A DNA stretch of 64,000 nucleotides from assembly GCA_024277255.1 (NCBI GenBank), contig JAJRVQ010000167.1:30114-94113 (forward strand), written 5' to 3'. Below, piece by piece: positions 57,320-64,000 of this stretch. The stretch comes from Acidobacteriota bacterium. Its GTDB lineage: Bacteria; Acidobacteriota; Thermoanaerobaculia; Multivoradales; SZUA-115. A program made the translations under genes and the position numbers. The notes under the pieces were generated by a model. It was not told the DNA's origin, searched no databases, and worked only from the letters and a program-made list of their open reading frames with translations. Position 1 is the stretch's first letter. Every line of letters starts with the position of its first letter.

Positions 57320-58282
57320 TCAAAGCGGAATGGGGACGACCGAGACCACCTTGTCGATGGCTTGCCGGGCTTGATCCAGGCCGCCGGCGCCCCGCCTCAG
57401 CAGAACTCGGTGAGCCAGAATCGGCGCCGCCACCCGCTGCACATCGTCCGGCACCGCGAACTCCCGGCCCTCGCACAGCGCCAGAGCCTGCGTGGCTCGG
57501 TACAGCCCCTGAACCCCTCGCGGCGAGACTCCTAGAAGAAAATCTCCTCCCTGCCGAGTCGCCGTGGCCAGCGCCAGCATGTAGTCGGCCAGCTTCTCCG
57601 CCACCATCACCTGCCGCACCTCCTTCTGCAAGGCGGTCAGCTCGTCCCGATCGAGCACCGGGCGCAAGCCCGCCAGAGTCTCTTCGACCCCTCCCGAGAG
57701 CAGCAGCTCGCGCTCGTCGGCAGGCGGCGGATAGCCCACCTTCAACGACATCAGGAAGCGATCGAGCTGCGATTCGGGCAAGGGATAGGTGCCGTGGTGC
57801 TCCAAGGGATTCTGCGTCGCCAGGACAACGAACGGCCGGGGCAAGGAATAGCGTTTCCGCTCGACTGAAACCCGGCGCTCGCTCATCGCCTCAAGCAGGG
57901 CCGACTGCGTCTTCGGAGTCGCGCGGTTGATCTCGTCGGCGAGGACGACGTTGGCAAAAAGCGGGCCGGGAACAAACTCGAACCGCTCTTCCTTCTGGCG
58001 ATAGATCGAAACGCCGATCACGTCGGACGGCAACAGGTCGCTGGTGAACTGAATGCGCTGGAAAGCCAACCCCAAAGAACGGGCCAGCGACTGCGCCAGA
58101 GTCGTCTTGCCGACTCCCGGAACATCCTCGACCAGCAGGTGCCCCTCGGCCAGCAGTGCGATCACCGCCAAGCGGATGACCTCCGGCTTGCCGCGCACGA
58201 CTGTGGCCACCTGGGTTTCGAGACGGCGGATCTGCTCGGTGGCTGTCGTGACGGCCGTGGCGGCCGCGGTTGTCGTGGTCAT
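57320..58282 (-). CDS. MoxR-family AAA+ ATPase
   Basis: This 320-residue chaperone-like ATPase has Walker A DVPGVGKTTLAQSLAR, Walker B NVVLADEINRATPKTQSALLEAM, sensor 1 ATQNPLEHHGTYPLPESQLDRF, and a C-terminal lid ending in the usual MoxR helices. The N-terminus is a short Thr/Ala run (MTTTTAAATAVTTAT), so a later start is possible. It heads the MoxR-DUF58-transglutaminase unit, which probably matures an envelope complex. Genes downstream on the same strand run without a long break to the two-kinase receptor and sagB. Confidence 0.93.
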   Translation of the reverse strand: MTTTTAAATAVTTATEQIRRLETQVATVVRGKPEVIRLAVIALLAEGHLLVEDVPGVGKTTLAQSLARSLGLAFQRIQFTSDLLPSDVIGVSIYRQKEERFEFVPGPLFANVVLADEINRATPKTQSALLEAMSERRVSVERKRYSLPRPFVVLATQNPLEHHGTYPLPESQLDRFLMSLKVGYPPPADERELLLSGGVEETLAGLRPVLDRDELTALQKEVRQVMVAEKLADYMLALATATRQGGDFLLGVSPRGVQGLYRATQALALCEGREFAVPDDVQRVAAPILAHRVLLRRGAGGLDQARQAIDKVVSVVPIPL

Positions 58283-58410
58283 AGTGATGAGTTGTACGGT
58301 GCTCGCGCCTCAAGAGTTGAGGCCACTGACTGAGCGCAGTGGGAAGAAAGTCGCGGCACGAGCGCCGGACGGGTGGGATTGCTAGCGAGGGGGAAGGGGC
58401 GGCCCTTCTT

Positions 58411-58995
58411 CTAGAACTCTGCGTAAGCGCCGCGTTCGGCGGCCGGCACCGGGCTGCGCACTTCCGCGTGGAAGCCATCACCCTCGACAAAATCGGCATC
58501 TTCGAGGACGTAGCTCACCTGCTCGGTCATACCGTGCGCCAGATTGGGCAATTCGAGGAAGACCTTCCAGCTCCCTTTTTCCTGCCCCGAGGGATCGATC
58601 TGGCTGATATCTACGGTAATACCGGGCAAGGCTTCCGAGCCGGTATTCTGCACCAGGATGTCGAGCAAAATGCTTCTGCTGACCTCCACCGGCGGTGGCT
58701 CTGCGGGGGCATCGGCACCCTCCTCTTCGCTGGCGGAGCCGTCATCTGCCTGACTGTCGGGCGCGTCGCCAGCAGCCGTCGGTTCAGACACCGAGTCAGA
58801 CACGGAGTCAGACTCTGTGTCGGCCACCGGGGTCTGCATCACCACGAAGTTGGTCAACTCCGCGGTATAGAGTCGTCGCATCGCTTCGACCTTCTCTTCC
58901 GGGCTCTTCTCGGCGCACGAAACCAGAAGGAGCGAAAAACCAGCGGTCACCAATAGAGCGAATGGGACGCCAGGGAGGCGGAACAATCGGCGCAT
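58411..58995 (-). CDS. Lipoprotein of unknown function
   Basis: This is a 194-residue lipoprotein: RLFRLPGVPFALLVTAGFSLLLVSC gives a lipobox with Cys 27. After a helical stretch there is a low-complexity acidic linker (TESDSVSDSVSEP, encoded by a short imperfect repeat). The C-terminal domain, about residues 100-194, is beta-rich and reads like a small FxLyD-type Ig-like fold (ILLDILVQNTGSEALPGITVDI). No enzyme motif is seen. It lies upstream of moxR on the same strand with a gap of about 130 bases and could be a partner of the MoxR system. Confidence 0.7.
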   Translation of the reverse strand: MRRLFRLPGVPFALLVTAGFSLLLVSCAEKSPEEKVEAMRRLYTAELTNFVVMQTPVADTESDSVSDSVSEPTAAGDAPDSQADDGSASEEEGADAPAEPPPVEVSRSILLDILVQNTGSEALPGITVDISQIDPSGQEKGSWKVFLELPNLAHGMTEQVSYVLEDADFVEGDGFHAEVRSPVPAAERGAYAEF

Positions 58996-59196
58996 CGGAG
59001 TCTCCTCGAGTCTTGAGAGTGGAGTGCTGCGGACTTAGCAGCCCGTGGTGAAACTCGTCCTGGCTCCGAACGGGTCTTTGACCGCGACTCTGCGTTGTCA
59101 AATCCTCGACGAACCTCGGGTTCGCCTTCGGTTCTCCGCCCTGATTCACAGCCAAATCCCTCGTTCTCGCCGACGGACGACTTTCACCACGGACTG

Positions 59197-59901
59197 CTAT
59201 TGAAACAGATTATACCGGAGGATCGACCAGATGGCGGAGACTCCGTCTTTCCAGCCGATCTTCTTGCCCTCGGCGTAGGTGCGCCCGCGGTAGGAAATCG
59301 GCACCTCGAAGATTCGCGCCTCCGTCTTGGCCACCTTGGCGGTCATCTCGGGCTCGATACCGAAGCGATTCGACTTCAGGTCCAGCCCGTCGAGGACCTC
59401 CTTGCGAAAGACCTTGTAGCAGGTCTCCATGTCCGACAGGTTGAGGTCGGTGCACATGTTGGAGAGCATGGTCAGGAAGCGATTTCCCAGGTAGTGCCAG
59501 TAGAACAGCACCCGGTGCGGCCCGCCGAGAAAGCGCGAGCCGAAGACCACATCGGCCTCGCCGTCGAGGATCGGCTGCAACAAGACCGGGTAATCACGCG
59601 GGTCGTACTCCAAGTCCGCGTCCTGAATCAGCACCCAATCGCCGGTCGCGGTGGCGAAACCGGTACGCACCGCCGCCCCTTTGCCCCGGTTTTCGGCATG
59701 CTCGGCGTAGAGAAAGGGCGGCGAGCCCTCCTCGACCAACCCGCGCAGCAACTCGCGCGTACCATCCGCCGAGCCGTCATCCACCACCACTATCTCCAAG
59801 TCGACCCCCGCGGGTAAGGGTGCGGCCTGCACCCGCTCCAAAAGTCGGGCGACCGTACTCTCTTCGTTGTAGACCGGAATGACGACCGATAGCTTCGGCA
59901 T
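59197..59901 (-). CDS. Glycosyltransferase family 2 (DPM1-like)
   Basis: This 234-residue GT-A enzyme has [65 protein letters not shown] with the metal-binding DAD, and IPISYRGR-like KVPISY ending the core. The set matches polyprenyl-phosphate sugar synthases of the DPM1 type, which load a sugar on a polyprenyl carrier in the cytoplasmic leaflet. The product could feed GT-C enzymes such as the ArnT-like protein at 41315. No membrane helix follows the catalytic domain. Confidence 0.92.
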   Translation of the reverse strand: MPKLSVVIPVYNEESTVARLLERVQAAPLPAGVDLEIVVVDDGSADGTRELLRGLVEEGSPPFLYAEHAENRGKGAAVRTGFATATGDWVLIQDADLEYDPRDYPVLLQPILDGEADVVFGSRFLGGPHRVLFYWHYLGNRFLTMLSNMCTDLNLSDMETCYKVFRKEVLDGLDLKSNRFGIEPEMTAKVAKTEARIFEVPISYRGRTYAEGKKIGWKDGVSAIWSILRYNLFQ

Positions 59902-60189
59902 AGCGGCGGGAGTTTACCGCAGGAAGGGCAACCGTAGCGGCTACCACCAGCCAGCGGAGTGCACTCACTGGGTGGAACCCACTGCTATCCCGCAACACGA
60001 AGTGCCACTCACTGCGTAAAACTCTTTGTTTTCAAAGGGTTGCGCCCCTCCCTCACCGCCTCTTGGTCGGTGACGGCCGTTGCGTCAGGTCATTTGGTCA
60101 GCAAGAACCGACCCTGTCGCGGGTTCCAGGTGAGAAGCCGGGCTTGGTGGCCGGGCAATGCAACGAAACCACCTGCACGAGGATTTGAG
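59902..60189 (+). other. 288-base leader region with a possible folded RNA
   Basis: This gap separates the divergent GT2 gene from the secreted hydrolase. It has no open frame with coding character. Near the downstream gene, CAGGTG (60127-60132) can pair with CACCTG (60170-60175), enclosing two copies of a GCCGGGC-like block (GCCGGGC and GCCGGGC, 60137-60156). This could be a structured 5' leader. I could not match it to a known riboswitch. A near-repeat of a CACTCACTG block occurs at about 59962 and 60014. Confidence 0.35.
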
Positions 60190-61599
60190 ATGACTCCGGA
60201 CACCTTGGCCTACCGCTCGCATAGAGCCGTCGCACACCGCGCTTCCCCAGCACGACACAACCTGGAGGGGCTTGGCCCCTTGCGCGCCTCGATCGTGGCC
60301 ATATTCCTGGTGGCAACGATACTAACCATGGCGCAACCTGGCAGGGCCGCCAGCGACTGGCAGCGGACGATCATCTCACCACGGGCCACCGATCCGGCCA
60401 TCGACAGCTGGCCCAACAGCCACTACGCCTACGCCCCCAAGGCATCGCTGCGCAAGGGCAAGCTCTTCCTGTTTCTCCCCGGATCCTTCGGCAAACCGGC
60501 CAACCAGCAGCTGGTGATGGAAGAGGCCGCCCGGCTCGGGCTACACGGCATCAACCTGAGCTACCCCAACAGCTGGACGGTGGCCAGCCTCTGTCGCCGC
60601 GATGTGGATCTGGGCTGCTTTGAGAAGGTGCGCCTGGAGATCGTCGACGGCATCGACCGAACACCTCTGGTCGACATCGACCAGGCCAACTCGATCGAAA
60701 ACCGGCTGGCGAAGCTTCTGGCCTACTTGGAGCAAGAAAAGACCGGCGAAGGTTGGGGGGCCTTCCTCGGCACCGATGGGAAACCGATCTGGTCTTCGAT
60801 CCGGCTGGCGGGCCACTCTCAGGGTGGAGCGCATGCCGCGATCCTTGGCCAGCTGCACGCCGTCGATCGCGTGGTGGCCTTCGGTGCTCCGAATGACTTC
60901 AACGTTCGCTTCCAGGTCACCGCCCCGTGGCTATCCGGCGCCTCCAAGACCCCGCCGGAGCGGATCTTCGGTTTCAACCACCGCTTGGACAGCTGGGAAG
61001 CGCGCCTTCTGGCCTGGGAGGCCCAAGGGCTCGGCGCCTTTGGCTCTCCAACTTCGGTCGACGGCACCGTGCCACCCTTCGGCGGTAGCCATCAGCTGTT
61101 CACCGAAGCCACGCCGGCCCGCTCCGGTGGCGAGCACGGCAGCGTGGTGGTCGACAAGAACACCCCGCTCGACGCCAACGGCGAGCCCCTCTTTCGCCCC
61201 GTCTGGCGCTTCCTCCTCGACGGAGAGGCCGATCCACCTCCAGCCCCTCCGCAACCGCCGCCGAGCCCCGAGCCGCTGCGGCTCAACGGCGAGCGCTTCG
61301 AGGTCCGAGCCACCTTTCGGCTCTCGGGGGGAGAAGAGGGCAACGGCCAACCGGTCCCCTTGACCGAAGATACCGGCTACTTCTGGTTCTTCGCTCCGGA
61401 CAACGTCGAACTCGTGGTCAAGGTCCTCAACGGCTGTGGGATCAATGGCCGGTTCTGGGTCTTCGCCGGCGGACTGACCAACGTGGAAGTGGAGATCACG
61501 GTCACCGATACCGCCACCGGCCGGACCGAGCACTACACCAACCCCCTCTCAACCCCCTTCCAACCGATCCAAGACACCACCACCGGTTTTTCCTGCTGA
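60190..61599 (+). CDS. Secreted BPSS1187-like alpha/beta hydrolase with C-terminal beta domain
   Basis: This is a 469-residue exported protein. The ATG at 60190 leads to a long signal region (ASIVAIFLVATILTMAQPGRAAS); the frame opens earlier at 59959 but without a signal. The hydrolase part (about 60-350) carries LFLFLPGSFGKPANQQ and the nucleophile elbow GHSQGGAHAAILG, as in BPSS1187-family proteins. After a Pro-rich linker (PPPAPPQPPPSPEPL) a domain of about 100 residues follows, with DTGYFWFF, VELVVKVLNGCGINGRFWVF and TDTATGRTEHY. I associate this domain with many secreted acidobacterial proteins. The natural substrate is unknown. Confidence 0.82.
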   Translation: MTPDTLAYRSHRAVAHRASPARHNLEGLGPLRASIVAIFLVATILTMAQPGRAASDWQRTIISPRATDPAIDSWPNSHYAYAPKASLRKGKLFLFLPGSFGKPANQQLVMEEAARLGLHGINLSYPNSWTVASLCRRDVDLGCFEKVRLEIVDGIDRTPLVDIDQANSIENRLAKLLAYLEQEKTGEGWGAFLGTDGKPIWSSIRLAGHSQGGAHAAILGQLHAVDRVVAFGAPNDFNVRFQVTAPWLSGASKTPPERIFGFNHRLDSWEARLLAWEAQGLGAFGSPTSVDGTVPPFGGSHQLFTEATPARSGGEHGSVVVDKNTPLDANGEPLFRPVWRFLLDGEADPPPAPPQPPPSPEPLRLNGERFEVRATFRLSGGEEGNGQPVPLTEDTGYFWFFAPDNVELVVKVLNGCGINGRFWVFAGGLTNVEVEITVTDTATGRTEHYTNPLSTPFQPIQDTTTGFSC

Positions 61600-61820
61600 T
61601 ATTGCGGAGTTGCCAGGAAAAACGATCGCCCCTCCGAGCAACGACAGCGATCGCCAGGCGTCCTGGCTGTCGGCGAACAGTTAGGCCAGTCCTACTGGAT
61701 GTGTTGTGCCAGGTGTATGGCACCCGGTGCGGTGGCGCCAATCGGGGCAGTCCGTGACTGAAGGCAAATCGGCCGGTATCTATCTTGGATGGCACCTTCC
61801 CACCTTCCAGAGTTGACCAG

Positions 61821-62135
61821 CTAGGCGACTCGCAGCGTCTTGATTCGCCGCATCTCCTCTTGGATCCTCTCAGCAGCCCCCCAAAGATCGACCGACCGCT
61901 GAAGATTCAGCCAGAACTCCGGCGAAGTGCCGAACAAGCGCGCGAGACGCAGCGCCATCTCAGGGCTGACGGCTCGCCGCTCACGGAGCAGCTCATTCAC
62001 CGTCTGCCGGGAAACTCCGAGCTTCCTAGCCAGCCCGGCAACCGTGAGATCGTAGTCCGGCAGAAAGTCCTCCCGGAGAATCTCGCCCGGATGGATCGGG
62101 CGACGCTCCATCGTTCTAGTGTTCGGGAAACTCAT
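61821..62135 (-). CDS. higA: HigA-family antitoxin
   Basis: This is a 104-residue XRE-type helix-turn-helix protein. From the ATG at 62135 it reads RRPIHPGEILREDFLPDYDLTVAGLARKLGVSRQTVNELL, the HigA addiction-module signature, then FWLNLQRSVDLW, also typical. An in-frame start at 62216 would run into the toxin remnant and is unlikely. HigA binds HigB and represses the operon. Here the upstream higB is broken, so this antitoxin is an orphan in this window. Confidence 0.9.
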   Translation of the reverse strand: MSFPNTRTMERRPIHPGEILREDFLPDYDLTVAGLARKLGVSRQTVNELLRERRAVSPEMALRLARLFGTSPEFWLNLQRSVDLWGAAERIQEEMRRIKTLRVA

Positions 62136-62149
62136 GCACACCCCATTTT

Positions 62150-62335
62150 CTAGCGGTAGCCGCAGATCTCGACTTGGTAGACACCTCCGTCCTCGAAGCG
62201 AAAGCAGATTCGCCACTGGTCGTTGATGGAGATGGAATGTTGGCCATCGCGGCTCCGGGTGAGCGCATGCAAGCGGTTGTTCGGCGGAACCTTGAGGTCA
62301 TTGAGAGTCGTCGCGGCGTTGAGCTGTGCCTGGCT
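62150..62335 (-). pseudogene. higB toxin remnant
   Basis: The frame ending at 62150 encodes SQAQLNAATTLNDLKVPPN, HALTRSRDGQHSIS, INDQWRICFRFEDGG and VEICGYR, the C-terminal two thirds of a HigB/RelE-like RNase. Directly upstream are TAG and TGA stops, and no start codon or N-terminal sequence follows in any frame. An 11-base tandem duplication (cggcacctcgt twice, about 62349-62370) lies just upstream and may mark the damage. The position, 14 bases before higA, is the normal higB-higA order. Confidence 0.8.
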
Positions 62336-62446
62336 TCACTATGTGTGCGGCACCTCGTCGGCACCTCGTCGGCCGGACAAAGTTGATGCCAGACAGTACC
62401 GCGGTCGATAACGCCCCGCTATTCAACGTCCGTCTTCATCGCCTTG

Positions 62447-63079
62447 CTATGCGGCGGCGCGCTGCGCCTCCAAGACGAGGTCGTGCACCTCTTTGGCGTT
62501 CTGAATTAGCTCAAACGAGGGTGATTGGTACTGGCCCATGCCGGGCCACTGCATTCCCGCCACCCAGCTCGCCATTGGGTGTGGCCGCCCAAAATAGATC
62601 GTGCCGCTACGGTCAGGCTTTTCTTTCAAGCTGATGTCGGAGAGCGACTTCAGAGGCAGCGTGTTGACGGTTCGAGAAAAGAGTCCGGAGAGGATGATCA
62701 CTCGCCTATCCGTCACGCCATAGAAGCTCCTGGCTCGGCGTCGCGCGTCGACGAAGAACCGACCGACGGTGATGTAAAGCCCAACCAGCACGAACGGGAT
62801 GCCCCAGAGCATGAAGAAGAATGGCGCGTCCGAAGTGATCACACCAAACTCCCAGAAGACCGCAAAGCCTCCCCAGAGGAAGCTGAATGGAATGAGGAAG
62901 ACATCGGAACCGCGCAGCAGCACACCCGATTTCGGGACGCCGCTCCACTTCAGCGACTCGCCGGAGTCGAGATGTCTCGACAGTTCCAGCTGAGCTTCTG
63001 CTCTCACCTCTGCCTCCGCCACGGAACCCAAGTTTGAATATCGCCGCTGCCGCCTGGCCAGCAGCCCGATGGCCACCAT
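62447..63079 (-). CDS. Membrane protein with bacterial PH-like domain
   Basis: This is a 210-residue protein with two hydrophobic helices near residues 62-82 and 88-108 (FLIPFSFLWGGFAVFWEF, FFFMLWGIPFVLVGLYI). A soluble segment follows with FYGVTDRRVIILSGLFSRTVNTLPLKSLSDISL, the typical opening of bacterial PH-like (bPH2/YdbT-type) domains, and a GTIYFGRP strand. The role of such proteins is not established. It is preceded by no obvious operon partner. The start at 63079 could be a few codons later. Confidence 0.75.
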   Translation of the reverse strand: MVAIGLLARRQRRYSNLGSVAEAEVRAEAQLELSRHLDSGESLKWSGVPKSGVLLRGSDVFLIPFSFLWGGFAVFWEFGVITSDAPFFFMLWGIPFVLVGLYITVGRFFVDARRRARSFYGVTDRRVIILSGLFSRTVNTLPLKSLSDISLKEKPDRSGTIYFGRPHPMASWVAGMQWPGMGQYQSPSFELIQNAKEVHDLVLEAQRAAA

Positions 63080-63324
63080 TTCCTCTCTCTGACCTTCCCT
63101 TTCAGACCTTTAGTTCAGCTTATGACGACTCTTGGGTGCTGTCAATTGCGCCACCTCGTTCTTGTTGGCGACCTAGGGGCACTGGATTGGGCTTTCCGTG
63201 TCTATATGCAGGCCCCAGCCGTTGAACACCGTTGTCGGGAAACTGTCTGGAAGCAGCAAGCACCATAGATCCTGTGGGTTACAGCGTCAGCAAGGCGGAC
63301 GGGCTTGGGCGGATGGGGATACAG

Positions 63325-63780
63325 CTACTGGCTGTGCGCCACCTGGCCCGGCAGTTGGACGGCGCTCTCAGCCTTCGGCCATCTCCACGCATACCACACG
63401 ACCAACGCAGTGAGTACAGTTTCAATAGCCGCGAAGAACCTGTAGAAATACCAGCCAGCCGCGTAGACAAAGAAGGCCAACAACAGAGTGAAGAGGGCCC
63501 CGATCACGATGTTGAGAATCTTGTTGTAGCGGGCAGGCAATGCGACTGACAGGAAGATCATGAGACTCGGGATTGCCATCAATATGGATGTTCCCATCAG
63601 AACTCCTTGCGTGACGGTGCCAAGAGGCCCCATCTCGCCCCGCAGCATACTTTCGAGCTTCCCTGGTATATAGAGCTCGAAATAGTCACAGTAGATGTAG
63701 CAAGACATGGTCGAGGCCCACAGTGCGCTGAGCTTCAGTTTCGTGTGGATTGTCAAGTCTGAGAGTTGCGACACAGTCAC
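63325..63780 (-). CDS. DUF6326-like four-helix membrane protein
   Basis: This is a 151-residue polytopic protein. KLKLSALWASTMSCYIYCDYFELYIPG opens it, followed by TVTQGVLMGTSILMAIPSLMIFLS and three further hydrophobic stretches to VWYAWRWPKAE. The order of motifs (LW...YIYCD, then GxSILMxIP, then WYAWxWP) matches the DUF6326 family as I recall it. Function is unknown. It stands alone: 245 bases without a gene separate it from the PH-domain gene. Confidence 0.75.
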   Translation of the reverse strand: MTVSQLSDLTIHTKLKLSALWASTMSCYIYCDYFELYIPGKLESMLRGEMGPLGTVTQGVLMGTSILMAIPSLMIFLSVALPARYNKILNIVIGALFTLLLAFFVYAAGWYFYRFFAAIETVLTALVVWYAWRWPKAESAVQLPGQVAHSQ

Positions 63781-64000
63781 GCTCCTTTTCCGTACTAATC
63801 ATCCAGAGTGTCGGTACGCGTCTTCAAGTTCTGAGTGGAAAGGGTAACTATACTAAAGACCACTGCTGTCCCACTAACTTTCATGCAATCCCGAGGTGGA
63901 GCTGAAGAGGAATATCCGTTGCGACGGGATCAGGCGGTCTGAGGAGCTGTTCGAGCGGCCTTCGTTCGAACAAGTTGAGCTGGAGGAGGCGAAGAATCTG
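63781..64000. other. Right-edge region, possible partial reading frame
   Basis: No complete gene is visible. A plus-strand frame is open from the TAA at about 63873 to the edge, reading EVELKRNIRCDGIRRSEEL then FERPSFEQVELEEAKNL. It may be the start of a gene continuing beyond the window, but it lacks an ATG and matches nothing I recognise. The 63781-63870 part should hold the promoter of the membrane protein at 63780. Confidence 0.3.

Noticed and set aside
60120..60189. Cyclic di-GMP (GEMM) riboswitch
   Set aside because: The required conserved core and two-helix layout could not be matched; kept only as an unassigned leader.
62116..62364. 82-codon minus-strand frame over the higB region as a real gene
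   Set aside because: Ser/Thr/Arg-rich nonsense; the HigB sequence is in the neighbouring frame, which lacks a start.

Overview
The window reads as part of the chromosome of a GC-rich, Gram-negative bacterium. The gene content fits Acidobacteriota, perhaps the Thermoanaerobaculia: several Ser/Thr kinases with long sensor tails, an FHA-type AAA+ activator, an ECF sigma/FecR pair, many lipoproteins, and secreted proteins ending in short motifs or a small beta domain that I associate with that group. This placement is inference from gene content; no rRNA or other phylogenetic marker is present.

Layout. (1) 16-5585, minus strand: the conserved cluster DUF177 (YceD) - rpmF - plsX - fabD - fabG - acpP - fabF. 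fabH, often found after plsX, is absent. (2) 5729-8367, plus strand: a sulfatase-fold lipoprotein and an MscS-type channel. (3) 8370-24554: an envelope glycan locus. On the minus strand are two membrane proteins, a two-domain glycosyltransferase, GT4 and GT2 enzymes and a small coiled-coil membrane protein. On the plus strand are a second sulfatase-fold lipoprotein, two GT4 enzymes and a polyprenyl-phosphate sugar-1-phosphate transferase. No Wzx, Wzy or Wza is seen. (4) 24548-29408: a Ser/Thr kinase with a periplasmic FG-GAP-like sensor, divergent from an FHA-AAA+-Fis activator whose FHA domain can only be translated from a non-standard start. (5) 29416-37736: secreted proteins (a GH16-like enzyme, a parallel beta-helix protein, an M49-like lipoprotein and others) plus an Fpg/Nei glycosylase. 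(6) 37910-41270: an ECF sigma factor with a FecR/STN anti-sigma protein, a MntA/HepT-like pair whose toxin gene is cut short, and a TonB-receptor remnant. (7) 41315-42877: an ArnT-like glycosyltransferase.

(8) 42897-50479 is the most interesting segment: a compact RiPP (azoline/TOMM-type) locus. It has a B12-binding radical SAM enzyme, a fused RRE/zinc/YcaO cyclodehydratase, a 74-residue Nif11-leader precursor whose core has a single Cys, a sedolisin (S53) protease whose frame overlaps the precursor's stop codon, and a SagB-type dehydrogenase. Three bases upstream of sagB, on the same strand, lies a receptor-like kinase with two kinase domains in tandem, so kinase and dehydrogenase are probably co-transcribed. 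The proposed logic is: YcaO cyclises Cys/Thr/Ser, SagB oxidises, the radical SAM enzyme alkylates, S53 removes the leader, and the kinase senses and regulates.

(9) 54050-58995, minus strand: a MoxR - DUF58 - transglutaminase module and a lipoprotein. (10) 59197-64000: a GT2 enzyme, a secreted BPSS1187-like hydrolase with a C-terminal beta domain, an orphan HigA antitoxin with a decayed higB, and two small membrane proteins. No CRISPR array, tRNA, rRNA or intact mobile element was seen.
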